Notes under the pieces: generated by a model
What the model was told of the DNA's origin: nothing
What the model saw: only the letters and a program-made list of their open reading frames with translations
The model's database searches: none
Shown here: one piece after another, positions 1 to 5,454 of the stretch
How positions within the stretch are numbered: position 1 is the first letter of the stretch
How the letters are laid out: every line of letters starts with the position of its first letter
Position numbers and translations under genes: made by a program
NCBI GenBank assembly: GCA_905373305.1
Contig: CAJPSM010000056.1
Coordinates: 1 to 8,508 of the forward strand
Origin: an uncultured Streptococcus sp.
Lineage (GTDB): Bacteria; Bacillota; Bacilli; Lactobacillales; Streptococcaceae
DNA length: 8,508 bases
Direction: 5' to 3'

Positions 1-1
1 T

Positions 2-544
2 TCGGAGAAGCTGTTTAAGGATTATCCCGATGTTCCGAGTATTATTTTACGACCTCGTGGGCTTTTTGGAATTGGGGATACCAGTATTTTGCCCCGAGTT
101 CTCAAGCTCAGTCAGAAGATTGGTATTCCCTTGATAGGAGACGGTCGTCAATTGATGGATATGACCTGTGTGGAAAATGTCGCTCTGGCCATTCGCTTGG
201 CGCTAGAGGCCCATCAAGCTAGTGGCGAAGTCTATAATATTACCAACGGGGAACCGAGAATCTTTAAGGATTTGATAGAAGAAACCTTGAGAGGACTTGA
301 CTATCCGATAACATACAGAAAAGTGCCGGCTCCTCTTCTGTCAGCTATTGCGAATACGCTAGAGTTTATTTACAAGATCTTGCATCTCAAAGGTGAACCA
401 GCTCTGACACGCTATACCTATTACTTGCTAAGGTATAGCCAGACACTGGACATCAGCAAGGCGGAGCGAGACTTGGGGTATCGCCCTCAAATCAGTATTT
501 CGGAAGGGATTGAACAATATGTCCAAGATTATCGAAAGCATTGA
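2..544 (+). CDS. NAD(P)-dependent extended SDR, 3-beta-HSD/epimerase type (5' end missing)
   Basis: The left window edge cuts this gene. The frame is open from base 2, so 180 C-terminal residues are visible out of about 320-330 usual for the family. The Rossmann glycine motif and the YxxxK catalytic pair would lie upstream and are not seen. What is visible is the substrate-side half: LRPRGLFGIGD (fragment residues 16-26), the post-catalytic strand and loop of 3-beta-HSD/sterol-dehydrogenase-like enzymes; GDGRQLMDMTCVENVALAI (46-64); VYNITNGEP; and a terminal DISKAERDLGYRP typical of the family. By family it would reduce or oxidise a ketone/alcohol, or epimerise a sugar, using NAD(P). Its position beside a ketoacyl synthase and an adenylating enzyme favours a keto-acyl reductase role like OleD, which is an inference. 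A TTG at 89 could be read as a start, but family homology continues upstream of it without a break, so it is internal. The 3' end overlaps the next gene by 26 nt. Confidence 0.9.
   Translation, partial: SEKLFKDYPDVPSIILRPRGLFGIGDTSILPRVLKLSQKIGIPLIGDGRQLMDMTCVENVALAIRLALEAHQASGEVYNITNGEPRIFKDLIEETLRGLDYPITYRKVPAPLLSAIANTLEFIYKILHLKGEPALTRYTYYLLRYSQTLDISKAERDLGYRPQISISEGIEQYVQDYRKH
502..509 (+). promoter_or_regulatory. Ribosome binding site that decides the MBL hydrolase start
   Basis: GGAAGGGA lies inside the end of the SDR gene. It is 9 nt from the ATG at 519 but touches a possible TTG start at 510, which is too close for initiation. This places the start of the hydrolase at 519 and supports translational coupling to the SDR gene, because the ribosome ending at 544 overlaps it. 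Confidence 0.65.
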
Positions 545-1334
545 TTATTTACCAGCAGGATACTGTACTAGCTATACAGGTTTGCTATTTAAAGGAGTCA
601 AGAATAAAAAGATGACCTTCCCAGCTGGTGTCTTTCTGATTAAGCACAGAGACAAAGGCTATCTACTATATGATACTGGCTATCACTATGATATTAAGAC
701 CAAACTTCGCTACGCTTTCTATCGTTTGGGGACGCCTGTTCAAATGACAGAGAAGGACCAGATTTCATATTTGCTGGAAGCGAAGGGAATCAAACCAGAA
801 GAAATTAACTATGTCATCCTATCTCATTTACATCCAGATCATTTAGGAGGGGCTAGTTTTTTCCCGAACGCTCAATTTATCCTGACTCAAGAGGTTTTTG
901 AAGTTTATCAGAAACCCAAGCTCAAGGATTTGATCTTTAAAGAGTTTTTACCAGCTGATTTTGAGAAAAATCTAACCATTATCAGAGCTGACCAGCAACA
1001 CCCGGCATTTCCCTATCGTCTGATTTGTGATCTTTTCGGAGATGGCAGTATCCTAATAGCTTCTGTTGACGGGCATGCCAGGGGGCAAGCTTGTCTGTAC
1101 CTTCCAGACTCTAATCTCCTCATTGCAGCAGATCTTTGTTGGGGAATTGACCTCTTGCCTTACACCAAGCAGATGCATCTGATTCCTTCTTTGGTTCAGG
1201 ACAACAAGGATGCCTATATCAAGGGGGCAGAGTTTCTGGAGGAAGTCTTGAGAGATGGTATCGAGGTAGTCGTTAGTCATGACCCTGTGGAAAGGATAGA
1301 GCGTATCATATATGAAAAAAATAACCTTTCTTAA
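519..1334 (+). CDS. MBL-fold metallo-hydrolase, N-acyl-homoserine-lactonase-like
   Basis: A 271-aa protein of the metallo-beta-lactamase superfamily, probably cytoplasmic (no signal peptide or membrane segment seen). The dinuclear metal site looks complete: HLHPDH at 103-108 (H103, H105, D107, H108), H186 in DGHARGQ, D205 in AADLCW, and H254 in VSHDPVE. Length, motif spacing and the final HDPVE resemble the AiiA/AttM lactonase branch, whose members open lactone rings. One difference stands out: AiiA has D-A-S-Y at this point, with Tyr194 helping catalysis, and here the fourth residue is Trp208, so chemistry or substrate may differ. It sits between an SDR and an adenylating enzyme, overlapping both (26 nt and 23 nt), so the three are almost certainly co-translated. 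It may hydrolyse a lactone or thioester intermediate of the pathway, or detoxify its product. The superfamily call is firm; the substrate is unknown. Confidence 0.9.
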   Translation: MSKIIESIDYLPAGYCTSYTGLLFKGVKNKKMTFPAGVFLIKHRDKGYLLYDTGYHYDIKTKLRYAFYRLGTPVQMTEKDQISYLLEAKGIKPEEINYVILSHLHPDHLGGASFFPNAQFILTQEVFEVYQKPKLKDLIFKEFLPADFEKNLTIIRADQQHPAFPYRLICDLFGDGSILIASVDGHARGQACLYLPDSNLLIAADLCWGIDLLPYTKQMHLIPSLVQDNKDAYIKGAEFLEEVLRDGIEVVVSHDPVERIERIIYEKNNLS

Positions 1335-2574
1335 AACTTTTATTGAAACTCGTTGGCTTCATAACTTCAAATCTCGAGAAGCTGTAGAGAACTATCAGAA
1401 AAAGCAATTATCTGCCTATATGGACTTTTTAAAACGAGAGTCTCCCTACTTTAAAAATGGAGTTCCTAGCAACTTTGACCATATGGACAAGGCTTTTATG
1501 ATGGAACATTTCAATGAGCTCAACACCCAAGGAGTGGATCGAGATGAAGCTCTAGCTTTGGCCATAGAAAGTGAGAAGACACGTGACTTTACGGAACTAA
1601 AAGGTGAAGTAGCTGTCGGTCTGTCTTCAGGGACATCTGGACATCGTGGGCTCTTTATCACGACAGAGAAAGAGCGCAGTATGTGGGCAGCAGCTATCTT
1701 GGCAAAGATGTTGCCCAAGGGCCAGCTGTTTGGCCACCGCATCGCCTTTTTCCTAAGAGCGGATAATGAACTTTATCAGACAATCAATACAGCGTTCATT
1801 CGTCTAGAGTACTTTGATATTTTCAAGAATACAGATGACCATATCGAACGGCTCAATAGCTACCAACCGACCATTGTGGTGGCACCTGCCTCTATGTTGA
1901 TTGAATTGAGCAAGCGTCTCAAGGCTGGAGAGTTAGCTATCCACCCACAAAAAATCGTTTCGGTGGCAGAAATCTTGGAAGATAATGATAGGGAACGCAT
2001 CGCAGAAGCCTTTTCTCTATCCATTGTTGACCAAGTTTATCAGGCGACCGAAGGCTTCCTAGCCTGCACATGCTCAGCTGGCAATCTGCATCTCAACGAA
2101 GACATTATCTATGTGGAAAAGCAGTATCTGGATGATCGCCGTTTTTATCCAGTGATTACGGACTTTAAACGAAGCAGTCAGCCTGTTTATCGCTACCAGC
2201 TCAATGATATCTTGGTTGAAAATCCAGAGCCTTGTCCATGTGGCTCCTGCTATACACGGATTGACAAGGTCGAAGGACGCTCTGACGACATCTTCTATTT
2301 CGAAGGACTGGATGGGGGACAGGTGACTATCTATCCTGACTTTATCAGACGTTGCATCCTCTTTGTGGAGAATGTAGGAGATTACCAAGTCAAACAACAT
2401 TCTGAGAAGTTAGTGGAAGTTTGTCTAAGCCAACGAGATGAGGGCATGGAGACAGCTATTTTAGCACAGTTTCAACTCCTGGCCCAGCAAAAGCAGTTCA
2501 GAGTTCCCGAAATCCAATTTTCAGATTATCACTGGGATACTAGTCGTAAACTCAAACGTATCCAACGTTTATGA
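1312..2574 (+). CDS. Adenylate-forming enzyme, CapK/PaaK/F390-synthetase-like
   Basis: A 420-aa soluble member of the ANL-related PaaK/CapK family, which activates a carboxylic acid with ATP to an acyl-adenylate and then passes it to CoA or another acceptor. Visible motifs are the phosphate-binding loop SSGTSGHRG (105-113), the YQATEGFLA motif (243-251), YQLND (295-299, the ribose-binding acidic position), CPCGS (308-312), GRSDD (322-326, hinge region) and a C-terminal KLKRI (413-417) where the catalytic lysine of the family sits. The length is usual for F390-synthetase-related proteins and no domain is missing. Cysteines cluster at 252/254 and 308/310/313 and could form a metal site. The ATG at 1312 lies inside the last codons of the hydrolase gene (23-nt overlap) with AAAGGATAGAG upstream. 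It probably activates a fatty or hydroxy acid in the same pathway as the ketoacyl synthase; OleC, which closes beta-lactones, is a functional analogue worth testing. It is not a true F390 synthetase, since streptococci lack coenzyme F420. Confidence 0.9.
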   Translation: MKKITFLKTFIETRWLHNFKSREAVENYQKKQLSAYMDFLKRESPYFKNGVPSNFDHMDKAFMMEHFNELNTQGVDRDEALALAIESEKTRDFTELKGEVAVGLSSGTSGHRGLFITTEKERSMWAAAILAKMLPKGQLFGHRIAFFLRADNELYQTINTAFIRLEYFDIFKNTDDHIERLNSYQPTIVVAPASMLIELSKRLKAGELAIHPQKIVSVAEILEDNDRERIAEAFSLSIVDQVYQATEGFLACTCSAGNLHLNEDIIYVEKQYLDDRRFYPVITDFKRSSQPVYRYQLNDILVENPEPCPCGSCYTRIDKVEGRSDDIFYFEGLDGGQVTIYPDFIRRCILFVENVGDYQVKQHSEKLVEVCLSQRDEGMETAILAQFQLLAQQKQFRVPEIQFSDYHWDTSRKLKRIQRL

Positions 2575-2588
2575 AAGGATAAAAGACA

Positions 2589-3533
2589 ATGACAGAAGTA
2601 AAAAGACATGTAGAAATCGCAGGCTATGGAGTTTGCCTTCCAAAAAATACAGTGCAATTCAAAGACCAAACGCGTTATCGTGTAGTTGAAAATGAAGAAA
2701 CGCAGTTAGATTTGGCAGAGGTAGCCATTCAGCGGGCGCTTGAAAAAGCAAATTTAAAAATAGAAGACATTGATTGTCTGGTTTCGGCAAGTGCAGTTGG
2801 TGTTCAGCCTATTCCATGCACAGCGGCCTTGATTCATGAACGCGTGGCAAAAGGACTCTCAATCCCAGCTATGGATATCAATACGACCTGTACCAGCTTT
2901 ATTTCTGCTCTATCGACCATGTCCCACTTGATCGAGGCGGGCGAATACAATCGTGTCTTGATTGTATCCAGTGAGGTTGGAAGTTTAGGGCTTAATCCCA
3001 AGCAAAAAGAAAGCTTTGAACTCTTTAGTGATGGGGCAGCAGCCTTTATTTTCCAAAAAAGCCATCAGGAAAAAGGAGTCATTGCTAGTCTCCAACGTAC
3101 TTGGTCAGAAGGGGCTCACGATACGGAAATTCGTGGAGGTCTGACTTCTTTTCAACCAAAAGAGTACTCTGAAGCGACGAAGACCAACTATATGTTTGAT
3201 ATGAAGGGAAAGAAAATCCTCCTCTTGTCAGCTCGTAAAATCCCAGTCATGTTTGAAGAGTTTCAAGAAAAAACACAGCTAGCCTTGGGAGACGTGGACT
3301 ATATCATTCCTCACCAAGCAAGTCGTGCTCTTCCTTTGGTCATGGAAAAACTAGGTGTGGCCGAGGAACAATACCTCAATCTCGTCACTGACTATGGAAA
3401 TATGGTGTCAGTCTCTGTGCCATTTGGCTTGGCTTACTCTTTAGATCATGGGCTGGTCAAGGAGGGAGATGTCATTTATCTGATGGGAACTGCTGCCGGT
3501 ATGACGGTCAATATGTTGGCTCTCAAACTATAA
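2589..3533 (+). CDS. Beta-ketoacyl synthase III-type condensing enzyme (FabH/OleA-like)
   Basis: A 314-aa thiolase-fold condensing enzyme. The full KAS III triad is visible: Cys101 in NTTCTSF, His242 in IPHQAS, and Asn271 in YGNMVSVSVP, followed by the C-terminal signature GTAAGMTVNML. It should load an acyl chain on Cys101 from CoA or ACP and condense it with a second acyl unit. The N-terminal FKDQTRYRVVEN segment (24-35) replaces the usual EWI.TRTGI.RR of housekeeping FabH, and YGNMVSVSVP departs from the usual YGNTS.AS.P. This is therefore a specialised paralogue, not the fatty-acid initiation enzyme, which streptococci carry in the fab cluster. AAAGGA at 2574-2579, 9 nt before the ATG, is the ribosome site and overlaps the stop codon of the adenylating enzyme by one base. 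It is the last gene of the four-gene operon. The chain and partner carrier are unknown, and no ACP gene is seen in this window. Confidence 0.92.
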   Translation: MTEVKRHVEIAGYGVCLPKNTVQFKDQTRYRVVENEETQLDLAEVAIQRALEKANLKIEDIDCLVSASAVGVQPIPCTAALIHERVAKGLSIPAMDINTTCTSFISALSTMSHLIEAGEYNRVLIVSSEVGSLGLNPKQKESFELFSDGAAAFIFQKSHQEKGVIASLQRTWSEGAHDTEIRGGLTSFQPKEYSEATKTNYMFDMKGKKILLLSARKIPVMFEEFQEKTQLALGDVDYIIPHQASRALPLVMEKLGVAEEQYLNLVTDYGNMVSVSVPFGLAYSLDHGLVKEGDVIYLMGTAAGMTVNMLALKL

Positions 3534-3580
3534 TAGGCATCTGAAAACGGAAGAGTTAGAACTTAAGCAAGAGTAAAAGA

Positions 3581-3610
3581 TTGCCATCTACCCCTGAACT
3601 GAGGTATACT
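3581..3610 (+). promoter_or_regulatory. Candidate sigma-70-type promoter for cls
   Basis: TTGCCA (3581-3586) and TATACT (3605-3610) are separated by 18 nt in the 135-nt gap between the ketoacyl synthase and cls. Transcription would start near 3617, leaving about a 50-nt leader. I see no convincing terminator for the upstream operon in this gap, so readthrough into cls is possible. Confidence 0.6.
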
Positions 3611-3668
3611 AGTAGCAATATTAGTTTAGCAAGCAATTAGGGATAATGTTAGAAAAGGAAGGGGATGT

Positions 3669-5201
3669 ATGACAGCTAGAAAAATGCAGCTACTCATGTC
3701 CAAGTATGGTTTTAGTATTACCATTATGTTGGCGGAGTTGATTCTCGTCTTTGGTTTATTTCTCTATCTAGGACAGATGGCTCCGATTCTCTGGATCATC
3801 CTAGTTATTTTGGTGAGTATGGCGACCATTGTATCGATTGTCAATCGCTCTATGAATCCGGAAAGCAAGGTGACATGGCTGTTAGTAGCCTTTGTTCCAG
3901 TATTTGGTCCCCTACTTTATATCATGTTTGGAGAACGCCGTCTATCTAAAAAAGAGGTCAAGCAGTTAAAGCAACTTCAATCAATGGTTGACCGAGAGGA
4001 CAATAGCAGAGCCCTCCGTTTGGAGTTAAAGGAACAAGACAAGTCTGCTTATGGCGTCATCAAATCCCTCCTCAGTATGGATACGAACGCAGATGTCTAT
4101 GATCGAACGGATACGCATTTTTTTGCCTCTGGTGAAAGTATGTGGTGTCAGATGCTAGAGGATCTCAAGAAAGCTGAGAAATTTATCTTTCTCGAATACT
4201 ATATCATCGAAGAAGGCTTGATGTGGAACAGCATTTTAGAGATTTTGGAAGAAAAGGCTGCTCAAGGAGTAGAAGTTAAGCTTCTCTATGACGATATTGG
4301 ATGTATGGCTACCCTGCCTGGAGATTATACCACCCAGCTTCGTGGTCGAGGGATTGAAGCCCACAAATTTAACAAGGTGATTCCGCGCTTGACCGTTGCC
4401 TATAACAACCGTGACCACCGTAAAATCATGATTATCGATGGGCAGATTGCCTATACAGGTGGTGCCAATCTGGCAGATGAGTATATCAACCATATCGAAC
4501 GCTTTGGTTACTGGAAGGATAGCGGTATTCGGTTGGATGGTCCAGCAGTAAAGGCTTTTACCAGACTCTTTTTATCCACCTGGTATATCAACCGTGGAGA
4601 AATTAGTGACTTTGACCAATACCATCTCGAAAATCAACCAAAAGATGGGATGGGGCTTTGCATTCCTTACAGTAGTGGGCCAAAGCCTATCTACCGAGCC
4701 CAAGTTGGAAAAACGGTCTATCAAAATCTTATCAATCAAGCTACAGATTACGTCTATATCACGACTCCCTATCTGATCACTGACTATGATCTAACTGAAA
4801 GTATCAAAAATGCAGCATTGAGAGGGGTAGATGTGCGAATTGTGACGCCTTGTATCCCAGATAAGGAGATTATCCAATTGGTTACTCGCGGAGCCTATCC
4901 TGACTTGTTGTCTGCTGGAGTTCGCATTTACGAGTACAGTCCCGGATTTCTTCATAGCAAGCAAATGCTTGTCGATGGAGAGGCGGCAACTGTGGGGACC
5001 ATCAATTTTGACTATCGTAGCTTGCTCCACCACTATGAAAATGCCGTTTTACTTTATAAAACACAGTCTATCATCGATATTGAGAGGGACTTCGAAGAGA
5101 TTTTTAAAGTTTCTCAAGAAATCTATCCCCACACCATCAAAACTAGCTGGTATCAAAGCCTGATCAAGGAAATTGTCCAGTTGTTTGCACCTATGCTCTA
5201 A
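3669..5201 (+). CDS. cls: Cardiolipin synthase (phospholipase D superfamily, membrane-bound)
   Basis: A 510-aa protein, the usual length for bacterial cardiolipin synthases. It joins two phosphatidylglycerol molecules to cardiolipin and glycerol at the cytoplasmic membrane. The N-terminus has two membrane helices (about 15-35 and 39-58) followed by the PLDc_N motif (about 62-88, with VPVFGPLLYIMFG). Two catalytic HKD motifs are intact: H250-K252-D257, followed by GG and N, and H429-K431-D436, followed by TVGTINFD. Each HKD half supplies one histidine to the shared active site, so the enzyme should be functional. AAGGAAGGGG (3655-3664) lies just before the ATG at 3669; a second ATG at 3665 is out of frame and stops after four codons. 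The gene has its own promoter and terminator and appears monocistronic. It is part of the conserved streptococcal backbone next to nrdD and is probably unrelated to the upstream operon. Confidence 0.96.
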   Translation: MTARKMQLLMSKYGFSITIMLAELILVFGLFLYLGQMAPILWIILVILVSMATIVSIVNRSMNPESKVTWLLVAFVPVFGPLLYIMFGERRLSKKEVKQLKQLQSMVDREDNSRALRLELKEQDKSAYGVIKSLLSMDTNADVYDRTDTHFFASGESMWCQMLEDLKKAEKFIFLEYYIIEEGLMWNSILEILEEKAAQGVEVKLLYDDIGCMATLPGDYTTQLRGRGIEAHKFNKVIPRLTVAYNNRDHRKIMIIDGQIAYTGGANLADEYINHIERFGYWKDSGIRLDGPAVKAFTRLFLSTWYINRGEISDFDQYHLENQPKDGMGLCIPYSSGPKPIYRAQVGKTVYQNLINQATDYVYITTPYLITDYDLTESIKNAALRGVDVRIVTPCIPDKEIIQLVTRGAYPDLLSAGVRIYEYSPGFLHSKQMLVDGEAATVGTINFDYRSLLHHYENAVLLYKTQSIIDIERDFEEIFKVSQEIYPHTIKTSWYQSLIKEIVQLFAPML

Positions 5202-5210
5202 CTATCCACC

Positions 5211-5249
5211 AAGATCTAGCCCAAGGCTGGATCTTATTTTTGTCTTTTT
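5211..5249 (+). terminator. Intrinsic terminator of cls
   Basis: The arms AAGATCTAGCC (5211-5221) and GGCTGGATCTT (5225-5235) pair over 11 bp with a single G-U wobble and a CAA loop. They are followed by ATTTTTGTCTTTTT (5236-5249). The hairpin begins 10 nt after the cls stop. Its T-tract runs directly into the cin-box-like element, so it may serve both functions. Confidence 0.85.
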
Positions 5250-5256
5250 GCGAATA
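5237..5256 (+). promoter_or_regulatory. Candidate SigX (ComX) late-competence promoter (cin-box)
   Basis: TGCGAATA (5249-5256) differs at one position from the cin-box TACGAATA, the -10-like element read by the streptococcal competence sigma factor SigX/ComX. The T-rich stretch that such promoters carry upstream is present at 5237-5249. No sigma-70 -10 box lies between here and the small ORF, whose ATG is 20 nt downstream. The start of transcription would fall near 5263, just ahead of the ribosome site. The downstream pair of genes appears, from memory of pneumococcal expression studies, among late competence genes (SP_0200-SP_0201). Confidence 0.68.
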
Positions 5257-5275
5257 GATAAGCAGGAGGATGAAA

Positions 5276-5419
5276 ATGCTAAATCAAAAAGAATATGATT
5301 TTATCCTAGAGTTTCAAACAAGCAGTTTACACCGTTTTCGAGAGATTGAACACTATGCTGAGCTAGATAAGAAGTTAAGGAAATATCAATCCCTAGCTGA
5401 CATTCCTGTAAGATTTTGA
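5276..5419 (+). CDS. ccs4: Small charged protein of 47 aa, probable competence-induced Ccs4
   Basis: The ORF is short but has a strong ribosome site, GGAGG at 5265-5269, 6 nt from the ATG at 5276. An in-frame ATG at 5270 would sit on top of that site and is less likely. The 47 residues contain no membrane segment or signal peptide. The middle part, HRFREIEHYAELDKKLRKY, is rich in Glu, Lys and Arg and should be helical. The cin-box immediately upstream predicts expression only during competence. The symbol rests on gene order (cls, this ORF, large membrane protein, nrdD), which from memory matches S. pneumoniae SP_0199-SP_0202, not on a sequence comparison. The function is unknown. The last codons carry the promoter of the next gene. 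Confidence 0.68.
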   Translation: MLNQKEYDFILEFQTSSLHRFREIEHYAELDKKLRKYQSLADIPVRF

Positions 5420-5425
5420 TATACT
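5397..5425 (+). promoter_or_regulatory. Extended -10 promoter for the 518-aa membrane protein
   Basis: CTGACA (5397-5402) is one base from the consensus -35. A 17-nt spacer follows, then TATACT (5420-5425) preceded by TG at 5417-5418, which forms an extended -10. The promoter lies inside the 3' end of the small ORF, and the ORF's stop codon TGA supplies the TG. It gives the membrane protein gene a competence-independent start, with transcription beginning near 5432. Confidence 0.75.
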
Positions 5426-5454
5426 AAAACAGATAAACTTAGAGGAGAAATTGA

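Noticed and set aside
510..518. TTG at 510 as start of the MBL hydrolase
   Set aside because: The GGAAGGGA ribosome site would directly abut the TTG. The ATG at 519 has correct spacing and is a better start codon.
89..544. Short 151-aa version of the SDR starting at a TTG
   Set aside because: The frame and the family motif LRPRGLFGIGD continue upstream to the window edge, so the gene is truncated by the window rather than starting here.
1446..1742. Minus-strand open frame of 98 codons inside the adenylating-enzyme gene
   Set aside because: It lies opposite a gene with clear family motifs, has no ribosome site or recognisable domain, and its low-complexity Ser/Pro/Arg content is typical of antisense reading. 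The minus-strand frame at 2074-2400 is rejected for the same reason.
1312..2574. Coenzyme F390 synthetase
   Set aside because: Databases often use this name for the family, but streptococci do not make coenzyme F420. The motifs support only a generic CapK/PaaK-type adenylating enzyme.
4236..4493. Minus-strand open frame opposite the first HKD region of cls
   Set aside because: It mirrors a highly conserved catalytic region on the plus strand and has no supporting start signals or domain.
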